Assembly (NCBI RefSeq): GCF_000247815.1
Contig: NC_021674.1
Coordinates: 79,513,638 to 79,577,637, forward strand
Direction of reading: 5' to 3'
Length of the DNA: 64,000 nucleotides
Origin: Ficedula albicollis
Taxonomy: Eukaryota > Chordata > Aves > Passeriformes > Muscicapidae
The notes below the pieces were generated by a model, which had not been told where the DNA came from, did no database searches, and saw only the letters and a list, made by a program, of their open reading frames with translations. This document shows, piece after piece, positions 37,389-49,491 of the stretch; positions within the stretch are counted from its first letter, which is position 1, and each line of letters begins with the position of its first letter. Both the position numbers and the translations under genes were made by a program.

Positions 37389-39020
37389 GAAACAAACCTA
37401 ACTGAAAAAGGAAGTCTAACAAAATAATTCTTCTAGCTTGTGTTTGGGGCCCAACTGATGTGGACTGCATGATACAGGATATATGTGGAGGCAAATGAGC
37501 CTTTGATACAGTTGCTTTTATTCGGGTATGCAAAAATTAATTGTTTTTTGAAGAGAAAACTCTATGTGATGGTTGGCATTTTTTAAAGTTTAAAAATTGA
37601 ACTTTTTAATACTCTGGTAGGTGATGTGGAGACCTGTTTGTCTAATGCCAAGAACTGCCACTCTGCTAATGAAATTTTCATCCCATTTCCTGAATTATTG
37701 TGTTAATAATAATGTCCAGTTAGAATTAATAACAGGCCTTGCCTCAGGATCAGAAGTGAATGAAAAGTAGCTTCTAATGAAACTTCTGATTTTACCATTT
37801 TTATGACTAGATATTTTATATGCTTGTGAGATTAATCTGCATGGACGCCGTGACCCTCTATTTGTCAGAATTTCTTGGTTTGTAGTGATTGCACTGACAG
37901 TTCTGAGAGATGATGTTTGTAGCTCAAACGTGATTCTCTGCTTCCATGTATAGTTTTCAGAGGTGAATGAGCAGTTCTGTTATTGCTCTTATTGCTGCTC
38001 TGCCTTTGTCATTTTATTCACTTGTCTGGTTTTACATTTGGAATGAGCCATCTGATGTAGGACCATGTCATCTTGTGTATTTGCCCAGAATCTAAAACAA
38101 TGGGGCCTGGTTACTAATTGGAGCTTTTGGGTGCTCACACAATAGAGGTAATTAGTAATAAATGTGCAGCTGTAATAGCAAGTACTGTTCACAGTGGGCA
38201 GTGCAATGCATGACAGTGAAGTTCCTGTGTTCTGTCTCTAGTGAATGTGTTTGGGAAATCATCGCTCTTCATTCTTTGCCTTTGTGGTGTTGCCCAGAGG
38301 CGTGTTCTCTATTCTGGTGTAAGTGCTTATCTGCTAATACCTTAATTAACTTCTTAAAATACAAATGGCCATGGTGCATCGAAATAGTATTCAAAAATGT
38401 ACTGTTCAGCAGTCTCCAAGATTGCTCCATGAATGCTTGTAGTGTCATCTAGAGAAAACTTTAAACATGACATGAAGCGCATGAACTTAAGCTTTTTGAG
38501 TGAAACAAGCAAACAAAAAACCTCAACCACCAACCACCTCAAATCCTTCATTAACTGATAAATTCAGTTTCACCAAAACCTTGCCTAGCTCTTGCTTCTT
38601 GCACATTTTCAATTATTAGCTGCTCATAGAATTAGCTGCTCAGTTCTGTTTGTCTGTCCATCCTTGACCAAATTTTTTCTGTCTTATGTTGGCAGTAATT
38701 AGAATTTTGATAAATTCTGTTGTTTGGACCACATTCAGTTTTATTTCAACAGTTTATTAAATTGGGAGAGTAGAGGAATTTTCAGCCATTCAGCTAAAAA
38801 AAAATCTCAAAAAAACTATTTTCAAAATGAGGCAGATCTTTATCAGTTTAATTTCTTTCTCAAGAAAAGAACTTGTTCAGATTCTAAGTTAGACAGGTAT
38901 ATTACCATGAGACCCAGACAGATGGGTCTACATGAAAGTAATTCACTGTCTTGAGACAAGATTTTTTTATGTCTTCAAAGTTAGCATATGCTGTTTCTCA
39001 GCATCTCTCTGAAGATACAG

Positions 39021-39084
39021 AATTATAGAAATCATAGGATCATAGAATGATTTGGATTGGAAAGGACCATCCAGATCACCTAGT
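39021..39084 (-). mobile_element. CR1 3'-end fragment, minus orientation
   Basis: ATCATAGGATCATAGAATGA followed by TTTGGATTGGAAAGGACCAT is the reverse complement of the CR1 3' terminus. It stops about 28 bases before the start of the large exon duplication at 39112. Confidence 0.85.
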
Positions 39085-39300
39085 TATGAAGGAAGATGGC
39101 ATGCAGAGAGCTATGCATAACAAAAACTTTGTTTCCATATAGAATGCCCGTGGAAATTCTCCTTGGGCTTTAAGAGGTCTATTACATGGACTCAGTCGGA
39201 GAATTGCAGCCCTGCAGTGTTTGTCCATGTGAAAGGAATATTTAAGGTGTGGTCTGATTTAACTCCTGTTGCAACTAAGCCCACACATCCTGTAGCAGGA

Positions 39301-39731
39301 NNNNNNNNNNNNNNNNNNNNNNNNNNNNNNNNNNNNNNNNNNNNNNNNNNNNNNNNNNNNNNNNNNNNNNNNNNNNNNNNNNNNNNNNNNNNNNNNNNNN
39401 NNNNNNNNNNNNNNNNNNNNNNNNNNNNNNNNNNNNNNNNNNNNNNNNNNNNNNNNNNNNNNNNNNNNNNNNNNNNNNNNNNNNNNNNNNNNNNNNNNNN
39501 NNNNNNNNNNNNNNNNNNNNNNNNNNNNNNNNNNNNNNNNNNNNNNNNNNNNNNNNNNNNNNNNNNNNNNNNNNNNNNNNNNNNNNNNNNNNNNNNNNNN
39601 NNNNNNNNNNNNNNNNNNNNNNNNNNNNNNNNNNNNNNNNNNNNNNNNNNNNNNNNNNNNNNNNNNNNNNNNNNNNNNNNNNNNNNNNNNNNNNNNNNNN
39701 NNNNNNNNNNNNNNNNNNNNNNNNNNNNNNN
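39301..39731. other. Assembly gap (431 N)
   Basis: Run of N. In the sister copy the flanking bases are directly adjacent (40842/40843), so the gap probably hides no real sequence. Confidence 0.99.
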
Positions 39732-40144
39732 TAGGGGAGAGAACCAGAAGAGTGAAAGTGAGAAAGATCAATGGCTGAAATAAATAGAAGGAAAAACAAG
39801 GAATTTTTACTACTTCCCATTGGCAGGCAGGTATTTAGCCATTTCCAGGAAAGCTGAACTTCATGAAGCACAACAGTGACTTGGGAAGAAAAACACCATA
39901 ACTCCAAATGTCCCCTCCTTCCTCCTCTTTCTCTCATTTTTTATTGCCGAGAACAAGATCATATGGTCTGGGATATCCCTTTGGTTGGTTTACGGGTTTA
40001 AACTTTCAAATGTGAAAAAATCCTTTTAATTTTTTTTAAATAATATCTGTCATGATTACTTGTTTTTAAAACTTAATATAAAACAAAATAATAGAGATTT
40101 TGGAGATATACCTGTAATTATAATATCTTACACTGCCTTTGCAG

Positions 40145-40280
40145 GTACATGATGCTGATTGATGGCAAGAATGAAGTTTATATGATTGATAGAGACAATT
40201 CCATTTTTCATGTATCCAACCTGGAATTTCCATTTCGTAAAGATCTTCGCACACATCTATCAAACACTCTTCTAGATGGG
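40145..40280 (+). CDS. RNGTT: Second copy of an RNGTT guanylyltransferase exon (probable false duplicate)
   Basis: Base-identical to 41256-41391, with the same TTTGCAG acceptor and GTAAGG donor. The exon is 136 bases (not a multiple of three), so including both copies in one mRNA would shift the frame and destroy the catalytic domain; at most one can be used. Because this copy lies between an N gap and a single-N join and its sister fully covers the same sequence, I consider it an assembly duplicate rather than a real alternative exon. Confidence 0.6.
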
Positions 40281-40652
40281 GTAAGGAGCATATTGTATAA
40301 TTATTGTAACAATTTCAGTGCTGTTTGTTTTTGCTCATAAACAGGGCCAAATTTTTAGCGCTGAATCAGTGAATCACAGGATTTTAGGAGGAATATAAGT
40401 TCAGTCACTGGCTGAATGTGGGAGTTGCATTTTTTAAGAAATTACTTATCTACAGAATAGGACTGATGACTGCTCTGGGGGGAGCTGTTTGTCTTTGAAA
40501 TAAATCAAGGTATTGAGATGACATCCTCTGAATCCGAGAAAAGGCTTGAAGGGAATCTAAAAAAATTATTGCAGAACTTAATCTCTTTCGAACTTCATCT
40601 CCATAGCTTTATATTTTGCAATAGTGAACATGGTCAGTTTTATACAGCTCAT

Positions 40653-40653
40653 N
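40653..40653. other. Single-N contig join
   Basis: The isolated N falls exactly where the left copy of the 1110-bp duplication ends (CAGCTCAT) and the right copy begins (TATGCATAAC). Confidence 0.95.
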
Positions 40654-41255
40654 TATGCATAACAAAAACTTTGTTTCCATATAGCATGCCCGTGGAAATT
40701 CTCCTTGGGCTTTGAGAGGTCTATTACGTGGACTCAGTCGGAGAATTGCAGCCCTGCAGTGTTTGTCCATGTGAAAGGAATATTTAAGGCGTGGTCTGAT
40801 TTAACTCCTGTAGCAACTAAGCCCACACATCCTGTAGCAGGGTAGGGGAGAGAACCAGAAGAGTGAAAGTGAGAAAGATCAATGGCTGAAATAAATAGAA
40901 GGAAAAACAAGGAATTTTTACTACTTCCCATTGGCAGGCAGGTATTTAGCCATTTCCAGGAAAGTTGAACTTCATGAAGCACAACAGTGACTTGGGAAGA
41001 AAAACACCATAACTCCAAATGTCCCCTCCTTCCTCCTCTTTCTCTCATTTTTTATTGCCGAGAACAAGATCATATGGTCTGGGATATCCCTTTGGTTGGT
41101 TTACGGGTTTAAACTTTCAAATGTGAAAAAATCCTTTTAATTTTTTTTAAATAATATCTGTCATGATTACTTGTTTTTAAAACTTAATATAAAACAAAAT
41201 AATAGAGATTTTGGAGATATACCTGTAATTATAATATCTTTCACTGCCTTTGCAG

Positions 41256-41391
41256 GTACATGATGCTGATTGATGGCAAGAATGAAGTTTATATGATTGA
41301 TAGAGACAATTCCATTTTTCATGTATCCAACCTGGAATTTCCATTTCGTAAAGATCTTCGCACACATCTATCAAACACTCTTCTAGATGGG
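41256..41391 (+). CDS. RNGTT: RNGTT guanylyltransferase exon (residues ~302-347)
   Basis: The acceptor is TTTGCAG and the donor GTAAGG. The first base completes the Arg of KADGTR. The peptide then runs [20 protein letters not shown], then [14 protein letters not shown], then [10 protein letters not shown], ending in phase 0. It carries the end of motif I and the LLDG that begins motif III (LLDGE, completed in the next exon). Differences from mammals are conservative (Lys for Thr in DGKNE, Tyr for Phe in EVYMID, Thr for Met before HLSN). This copy is contiguous with unambiguous downstream intron, so I treat it as the authentic exon. Confidence 0.95.
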
Positions 41392-42754
41392 GTAAGGAGC
41401 ATATTGTATAATTATTGTAACAATTTCAGTGCTGTTTGTTTTTGCTCATAAACAGGGCCAAATTTTTAGCGCTGAATCAGTGAATCACAGGATTTTAGGA
41501 GGAATATAAGTTCAGTCACTGGCTGAATGTGGGAGTTGCATTTTTTAAGAAATGACTTATCTACAGAATAGGACTGATGACTGCTCTGGGGGGAGCTGTT
41601 TGTCTTTGAAATAAATCAAGGTATTGAGATGACATCCTCTGAATCCGAGAAAAGGCTTGAAGGGAATCTAAAAAAATTATTGCAGAACTTAATCTCTTTC
41701 GAACTTCATCTCCATAGCTTTATATTTTGCAATAGTGAACATGGTCAGTTTTATACAGCTCATGGAAATACTTTTAAAATTTGATAAAATTTTCGTCATG
41801 TTTTGATACACTTTTGTGAATTGATGTCTTTGTTTCTGTCACCTTTATTTTCAGCTGATCTGAATTTCTGAAAGATTTAGAAATGGCTTAGTTATATTTA
41901 AGACTAAAACATTTCTAAATTGCTATACTAATTTAAATTATGTAAACTTGCTAATGAACTTTTTGAGCCAATTGTAAAACAAGTTGTAAAACATATGGAT
42001 TTGTGTTTTAAAGGCTGGGCTGGACTATTGGTGGCAAACTTTTCAGAACCATAGCCACAAGAAGAAATTATTTGTTTCTTGACTTCCTATTTCACATGAG
42101 AGAATTAGCTCTTACACTAATAGATCATGCAGTTTTCCTATCATGTTTAGTAGTACCGGAGACTCTACTTTTCTGTAACACCTGCTTGATGAAGTATTTT
42201 TGTGGCTGAGATAGCTTCCATATTGATCCTCTGAAGCCTAATGCTCTTTTCAGCCATATTTGTCTTTATTAACTTTCTTTCCTTTCTCAGGCCCTTGTTG
42301 TCAGTATTCCACTTGAAATGTCACTTCTGTGAATGGTGTCTCTTACTGAACACACATTTACATGTGAAGCATATATAAATTGAATCTGTGAGGATAGTTA
42401 CTGCAAAGAACCAAGTAGTGTCTCAGGGACAGAGAAGCAGATAATGGAATATTTTCCACCACCTCTGCTTCACTGAAAAATTGAGAGCATAATGCAAGAA
42501 GTGCCATGCTGTCAGCTCAGAAGTGGTTGCACAAGCTGTCGTGTCTGGTAGGAGCCTCTTCAGCCAGACAGCTTTCTAATGATATACATAATCTTATTCT
42601 AAATGACATACATTAGGTTACATACTTTTGAAATAAAAAGCCTGGTATTGCTGTTTTTCCCCCGTGGTACTTCTAAGGCTCTTGAAAAAGTAATGACTTG
42701 CTAGTGTCCATATAGTGCAGTCCTAGGTGTTTTTGAGGGAAATGGCTACTCTTT

Positions 42755-42781
42755 TATTTATTTATTTGTTTGTTTGTTTGT

Positions 42782-42822
<41 letters not shown>

Positions 42823-42836
42823 GTTTGTTTGTTTGT

Positions 42837-42867
<31 letters not shown>

Positions 42868-42868
42868 C
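42755..42868 (+). repeat. TTTA/TTTG microsatellite interrupted by a run of 37 G
   Basis: TTTA units pass into TTTG units, then 37 consecutive G (42784-42820), then TTTG units again, then TTTA units. The near mirror arrangement suggests that the G run expanded within a TTTG array, or that it is a sequencing or assembly artefact at a polymerase-blocking site. Confidence 0.92.
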
Positions 42869-45605
42869 TTTATTTCAAAACAGCTGTTTTAGTAAAGGTG
42901 GCTGATATGTACATGGTGGAAGAGAGGGGTATTGAGATAAGTGCATAATGTAGCTGTGGGGCGTGGAAGAAGGTCTCTGATCTGGTGTGTTGTGTTCCCC
43001 AGATTTATAGTTTGGGTCTCTGAAGAATAACTGAAGTTCTCTCAGGTACCCAGGGCATTGAACTATAACTTTGCATAATTTGTTGTTCTGCAACCATTTG
43101 ACTGTTAATAGTGCGTTTTGGTGTTTCAATTTATTGGCATAAAATCAGTCTTACTGTGATTTTTTTTTTTTCTCCCACACTTTTTAAAAAAAAATGAAGT
43201 GAAAAGCAAAATGACATGAAATGGACAAGTACTGATTGAATTAAGTACCCTGAGATAAAACTAAAACCTTTCAGTGGATACTTTCCATAGTACAGATTTC
43301 TAAATTTATTTTGGTTGGTCATTTAAATAAAAAGCTGTTGCTGGAATATTTTTTTTTTTCAATTGAAATTCCTTTAACAGCTTTGAGGATAAGACTTGCC
43401 TATTATTTGAAGCATCAGAGGAGCTTAACTTTGTAGTTGAATATTTGTTTAATGTTGATGCCAAATGAAAATTTCCATGAATGAGTCTTTACTATAGATA
43501 TATGCATGATTGATTTTATTTTATTTTTTAAATCCATGGGAAGAAGTTGGCTTTTTCTCTATTAACATATTTTGCTAATTAGTGCTTGAAGGGCTATCAA
43601 AGTTAATTCTTTAATTACAGGCTGAAGTAGTTCATACTTACTGTCCTTGAAGTAGCTTTCTCTCTTTCAGAGAATGAAAGTATAGAATGAGATGGTCCAA
43701 TTGGTATTGCTTTGCAGTATTCTTAAAAAGGAATGAGAGAACAGAGATATCAGTGCCATGCAGCAAACAACTACTGGGTTTAAGAATACAAAAGATTAAT
43801 GTCCCTCTAACATTATTTAGAATGACAGTGTACATGAAACTTTCATAAAGGCAATTTCTATGCATTCAGGGATCTATTAACTTGCTTTAAGGCCTCTGAT
43901 GTAAGCCTCTCATGTGGTTGTCTTTGAGAATTGCAGATGCATTTGTGGTTTACTTTAGGCTGAAATGACTTGCAGACAGTTCTTACGTGATCAGTTACAT
44001 CTTGGGTGATGACAGATCTGCAGCACTGTGCTCTTCTCCAGCTTTTCAGTTGTAATCGTTCTCCTGTCATGGAAGAAAGTTTTCTGCAAAGCTCATTAAA
44101 GCTAATTTAAATTTCACCTACAGGTGACTAGTATGACTTATTCCTTTAGAAGCCAAGCTTTTTGCATCCATAGTGTTATCTGAGGGAGTACATAGAGTTT
44201 TGTTCAAGTGTTTTGGCTGCCATGCAAAAAAACTAACAGCTATTTTCAGGAGCTTTCATGGCATTTTGCGTAGCTTTGGTACAGTTGAGTAGAAAATGCA
44301 GAGGCATCCTTAGGCTTGAAGTAACTTTGACAATTTTAATACAATTTTAAAATAGATTTTATTTTTATATAAAATACTGTTCACACTTGAAGACTAAAGA
44401 GGGCCAGGAACCCTGTAAATGGAGGGTGAGATAAAGATTTTTTTATGGTTTTGTACCAGTAGAGGCTTTGCCTATTTGTAAGCTGTCTCAGAAATTTCAG
44501 AACTTAAAACTTGTTGATTTTGCAAAAGCTGATGCAAAATAGATTTATGCAAAATAGATTTAAGAAAAAAGACAAGAATCAAAAACTGTTTTCATTCCTG
44601 AAATACAGCAGTGACTAAACTGTGTTAAAGATAAATGGATAAAGGATTAAGAAAAGGCACAGGAGGAAAAGGAACAACAAACAGATGTATTATTAGATCT
44701 GATTACATACTCTATGACAACAAAAAAAACATTCTGCAAGTAGCTGGTAAAATGGGATCTCTTGCTTTGTGATTAAATTTTGGATTATTTTAAGTCCAAG
44801 TTACTCTCTAGAGATGTGATTCAAGGAGAAAAGTCCATGAACTCCCAGTCCAGCGTCATTCTTCTGGTACTTGTCCAGCAAAAAGCTCTTAGCACTCTTG
44901 CAGATCTAATGTACTGTACAACACCACAGATTGAGGAGAGTAACAGCAGCACAGTGTTGCCAGATTACATTGCATTAATTGATCACTGGACCTTGTTCTT
45001 CAGGCCCATGGGTTAAGTGCATATCTAAACCAGCAGCTAATGGACAAGTCCTAATAGCAGAGGTAGTTATAGAACACACAATACTGTCTGTAAATCTGTA
45101 TGGAGTCTGTAGAAGGAGCTGCATGGATGCAGGTGTGCCTTATGGATACTTTTATATTATATTAACATGTTATGTGAGTGGATTTGGGTTTAAGGTTTTA
45201 GTTATTTAAAAATTGGCTTCAATATAGTCTTATGGTATCAGGTTATTACTCAGGTCAGGACGAGTGAGTTTTTTGGTAATTTCTCAAATACTACATTTTC
45301 CCATCTTTTCTGGAGTTATCTCTGGGATCTATTCCCTGGTGTATTTTTCAATTCTGATAATTTCAAGGAAGATTCTGAAATCACACTGTAAAATAATGAT
45401 GTGTTAGAGCATTTCTAATCTGAACCATTCTTATGCTCACTTTACAGCTTTTGCCTTATGACAGTTGTATTGGCGTAACTAATGGAGCAGGGAATGTTGT
45501 TGTCATGATGGAGATGAGAAGTGCAGGAATTTGTCATCTCATCTTCTAAGGCATATTATGCTATTGTTTTTTGCTCTTGTAGCTGGGATTTCAGTCAGGC
45601 TGTCA

Positions 45606-45661
45606 AAGAGAACAGGAGGCAGAGAAGGAAGAAAAGAAGGGAGGAGATGAGGAAAAAGACT
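45606..45661 (+). repeat. Polypurine tract
   Basis: About 56 bases almost wholly A/G, rich in GGAAG and GAGG units. Confidence 0.75.
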
Positions 45662-45927
45662 TGTTTGATCAGTAATAGAATAAAAATGTTTATGTGTCTG
45701 AAGTAGAGAAAAAGTTAAAAATAAACACTTCAAAGGATGTTTAAAAACAGTTCTTGGTCCTCTTTATTGTATTTTATAATCCTTCTTAAACCGAATATGC
45801 AGAGATTCAGATTTTTAAAATTAGGCATAAAATCTTGTAATACCAGGCATTGAAATGTTTGCAGGGTTTTGCATACAAATGCTAGCTTTGCATCAAAGCT
45901 GGGGTTCTGAATATGTATGCTGAGATA

Positions 45928-46034
45928 GTGAGTCCTCAAACCCTAAATATGTGCTCAATTAAATGTGTTTCAGAAAAGTAAGTGAGTCCTTAAACCCTAA
46001 CTATGTGCTCAATTAAATGTGTTTCAGAAAAGTT
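45928..46034. repeat. Adjacent direct duplication, 54-bp unit
   Basis: The unit starting GTGAGTCCT at 45928 restarts at 45982. The substitutions are CTCAAA/CTTAAA and CTAAATATG/CTAACTATG. Confidence 0.92.
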
Positions 46035-48015
46035 GTTTCCCCTGCCAGTTCATTGTTTCACCTGCCAGTTCAGCTGAGAGTTCATGAAAAACAGCTGCAT
46101 TCTTTTGTTTCACTGTTACTTTTATATTTGTTTCACCTGATTACTTTCAGGAATTTCAGGTGGGGTTTTTTATCCTGGGGTTTTTCCCCCCTTGCATTAT
46201 ATCTTTGCACCCTCTTCCAAGTTTGCATATCACTCACGCCTTCTGTTTCTTGAGTCGTGCCCATCTGTTCTTGTAGTTAGTTATAAAATTTGTTGTCAAA
46301 GAAGTCATTGCAGCATTGTGTCTGCTCCCCAGTGTCCTACCTAAATATTGGACACTAGCAGAGTGGCATTTTCTTACATCAATTCTATGTAGACCTTTTT
46401 TGCATGTTATGTGACAGTGGCTAAATTATTAGAGGTAAGATATTGTAATGTTACAAAGGAATAGTTTTCACTAATTGGATTAATGTTTTTTCATTTTTTA
46501 AAATTATGTGTAATGATGTGTAAGGTCAGCTCAGGCAGTCATTCATAACACCTGTAAGTGCTGTGTACGTGGCTTTGAAGTCCCCATCTCCATCTCAGTG
46601 TTGTGTTCACGGAAGATGGGATTCCAAAATATTAATTAGGGAATTTTGATTTCCAGTGGTTTTTGAGAACATCTTCATGTCTTCTTGTTTAGTTTTAAAT
46701 GCTTCAAACTTTATGTTTGCTTTAAAACAAATCTATGTTTTTACAACTGAACTGCTTCCTTATTTTTCAAAGCAAATTGTGATTAGATGCTAGGTACAAT
46801 TCAAGAATCTACTTATTGTTGTACAGACTGAAAATCAATCTTACATGAGTCAATCAGACTTTTTTGGGTTTATTTTGTAGAATCTACGGATTCTGAGAGA
46901 AACTAAAAGGTTGTAAGACATAAAAATAGCAAGGCATTAACTAAACGAAATTAATTTTAGTTGACGTTATGTTCTTTTTTGGAATAATTCTTGAGCTACT
47001 GATTTTGTTTTCATAATGAACTGTTTTCATGTTTTTCAATTGTTTTATCTTTGTGTGAATTTGAAATTTTAACTTAATGTTTTAAATTTTTTTTAAAAAG
47101 TCTGTAGCTAATACAACTTATTAGCCAAGAATCAGATAGGGGACGGAGGTAGGGAGAAGATGGATTGCATTTAGAGAAGTGGTTATATCAGAGTTGTCTC
47201 TGGAAAAGATCTACCAGTGGTTGGTTGCTACCATTTTCAGTCTTTCCTGATGGTTCATCCAACTCCATATACTATGTCTAATTCCTGTCATGGGATGCCT
47301 GAGTTACAGATGCAAGCACCACCATATAAGGTATATGTATTTTTGTATGTACCATTAAGTTCAGGAAACACTTGTGTGTTTGCTTGTTGGTCATTAATAT
47401 TCTTTCCCTACTTGACCTATTCTCAATGTGATTTGTTGGTGCATATTGAATGTTAACTGACTTCATGTGATGCAGAGTCTGTGATATTTCTGTCTGAAGG
47501 AGCCATCCTGTTTAGTCGCAGTGCAACATTCAAGCAAATTGTAGCACTCGCTGCCGCCTAGGATGCTGTTAAAATAAAAAGATCCAACCTGAGCATAGAA
47601 AATGAATGTGAATGCTTGTTCTTTACATCCTCACTGTTTTGTACTTCTGACTGTGGGCAAGATTTCCAGTAGTGCTTGGTTGGCTTAGGATCACAGTTCT
47701 TACTGAGGTTTCTAAAAACTCATTATTCACTCAAGATTTTGAAAGCTGTGGGGAAACTAATGTATTAATGTTGCAAATCAGAATGGGAAGCCCTAGCACA
47801 GCTTCCTGGTGTTTTGTTCAATACTTCAAGAGAGACTTTTAAGACCACAATAATATTTTTATAATCTTGACCTGTTGTAAAATATTTTTTGTAATAAAGA
47901 TGTGGCTGGTGTTTGATTGCATCATGCTTGCAAGTATATGCACTAAGTATAAATGTCAACATTCTTCTTCTATATTTATGAAAAAAAATGCCAATGCTTT
48001 CTCTTTTCTTTTAAG

Positions 48016-48087
48016 GAAATGATCATCGACAAAGTTAATGGACAGGTTGTCCCTCGGTACTTGATATATGACATTATTAAGTTTAAT
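48016..48087 (+). CDS. RNGTT: RNGTT exon with guanylyltransferase motifs III/IIIa (residues ~348-371)
   Basis: The acceptor is TCTTTTAAG and the donor GTAAGT. The 72 bases form 24 codons, phase 0 on both sides: [19 protein letters not shown], then IIKFN. Glu, together with the preceding LLDG, completes motif III (DGE), which contacts the ribose of [11 protein letters not shown] corresponds to motif IIIa. Changes from mammals are Lys for Arg in IIDKVNG and Val for Ala in GQVVPR. Confidence 0.97.
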
Positions 48088-48374
48088 GTAAGTACTTTCA
48101 GTTTTATTGCTTATCATTAATCATTAATTCTTCAGTTTTTATCTTATTTATATAAGTAAGAGTTTCAGAGTAAATATAAACACCAAAAGCGTTTGAGTAT
48201 TTTGCATCTTGATAACAGGCAATGTATCAGAATTTAGATTGAAAGCAGCCTTACAGTACATGTTGATTTATTTCCACTTGCTCAAGAAAAAAACGACCGT
48301 TTGAGGCAGTCTGCTAGACACTGTTGGAAAATTTCCCGTTTCTTGAGCGTATTTGAACTATTTAGGCAGTAAAA

Positions 48375-48524
48375 TCAAGAGGGGTTGGAGGAGTTAGCCT
48401 GGTGTATTACCAGAGCTTCACAGTACTTGTTAGGCTGCTCTGTCACCTCCTCAAATTTCTGTTTGAAACCAGGCAGCTGGTCCTCTGCTAAGTCCTCAAC
48501 AGCAGGGTGTCTTGGTGGCACAGG
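48375..48524 (-). other. Exon-like open segment on the minus strand, unidentified
   Basis: On the minus strand a textbook acceptor (TTTTTCCCCACAG) ends at 48525. It is followed by 49 open codons and a TGA: HPAVEDLAEDQLPGFKQKFE, then EVTEQPNKYCEAL. The segment is richer in GC than its AT-rich surroundings and reads like a charged helical protein. A possible donor (GTAATA) follows the CEAL codons. I do not recognise the protein. It may be a stray exon, a processed-pseudogene scrap or chance. Confidence 0.25.
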
Positions 48525-48937
48525 CTGTGGGGAAAAAGTATAATAAGGAAATGTATTGTAGAAGTTGTGGAAAATGAGAGTAGAGTCTAGGAATAAAGTC
48601 TTGGTGATCACAAGAAAGAGCTGTTAAATGGTACTGAAAATAGGAAACTTGTTTTCTATAAAACCAGCTTTCAAATAAAGTAAAAGTTTGAATATCACCA
48701 AGGGTCTCTTGCTGGTGTCATTTACAGACTTTTTTGTTGTTGTTTTCTTCATAGTAGCTCATATGGTATTGTGTTTTGGATTTGCAAATAAGCGTGGAAT
48801 AGTGCTGATAACACAGAGATATTCTCTGTTATTGCTGAGCATCACTTGCAGAGCTTCAAGCTCTCTTCTATTTCACCCTACTGCACCAGTGAGTAAGCTT
48901 GGAGTGCACGAGGAGTAGGGAAGAGGACACAGCCGGT

Positions 48938-49491
48938 ACTCCAGCTGACCAAAGGGACATTCCTTGACCTGTGATTTTGTACTGTGCACATAAAGCTGGA
49001 GGAAGAAAGATGTTGGTAGTGGTGGCATTTGTCTTCCCAAGTCACCATTATGTGTGATGGAGCCTGGCTCCATCTCTGATGATGGCTGGACACCTGCCTG
49101 CCCATGGGAAGTGGTGAATGACTTTCTTGCTTTGCTTTTTTTGCATGTGCAGCCTTTGCTATAGCTTTGAAATTCTGTTTATCTCAAACCTTGAGTTTCC
49201 TCCCCCCAGAGCTGACTCCAGCTGACCAAAGGGACATTCCTTGACCTGTGATTTTGTACTGTGCACATAAAGCTGGGGGAAGAAAGATGTTGGTAGTGGT
49301 GGCATTTGTCTTCCCAAGTCACCATTATGTGTGATGGAGCCTGGCTCCATCTCTGATGATGGCTGGACACCTGCCTGCCCATGGGAAGTGGTGAATGACT
49401 TTCTTGCTTTGCTTTTTTTGCATGTGCAGCCTTTGCTATAGCTTTGAAATTCTGTTTATCTCAAACCTTGAGTTTCCTCCCCCCAGATTAT
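48938..49491. repeat. Adjacent direct duplication, 277-bp unit
   Basis: 48938-49214 repeats at 49215-49491. The only difference I found is AAGCTGGAGGAAG versus AAGCTGGGGGAAG. The unit begins ACTCCAGCTGACC and ends TTTCCTCCCCCCAGA. Confidence 0.95.

Larger units (their letters stand above)
23439..41255 (+). other. RNGTT: RNGTT intron, about 17 kb, containing an assembly gap and an extra exon copy
   Basis: Long AT-rich intron. It contains direct duplications at 25607-25774, 27382-28287 and 31151-31432, a CR1 remnant at 34027-34143, another at 39021-39084, a hairpin at 26581-26627, an exon-like open segment on the minus strand (36023-36245), the N gap, and the first copy of the duplicated exon. 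If the first copy (40145-40280) is the real one, the intron ends at 40144. Apart from these I see no genes in it; its many open stretches of 60-114 codons look random. Confidence 0.75.
39112..41763. repeat. 1110-bp direct duplication containing an RNGTT exon, with an internal N gap
   Basis: Left copy: 39112-39300 plus 39732-40652, exactly 1110 sequenced bases. Right copy: 40654-41763, also 1110 bases. The copies align end to end without indel if the 431 Ns are removed, with roughly ten substitutions, all outside the exon (for example ATAGAATGCC/ATAGCATGCC, GGAAAGCTG/GGAAAGTTG, ATCTTACAC/ATCTTTCAC). A single N at 40653 marks the junction. The pattern points to two overlapping haplotype contigs placed side by side. 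Confidence 0.95.
41392..48015 (+). other. RNGTT: RNGTT intron
   Basis: AT-rich intron with the TTTG/TTTA repeat and G37 tract (42755-42868), a polypurine stretch at 45606-45661 and a 54-bp duplication at 45928-46034. Otherwise I see no gene, RNA or mobile element. It ends in TCTTTTCTTTTAAG. Confidence 0.8.

Noticed and set aside
39163..39937. Frames of 170-220 codons on both strands
   Set aside because: They are made mostly of the N gap and have no sequence content.
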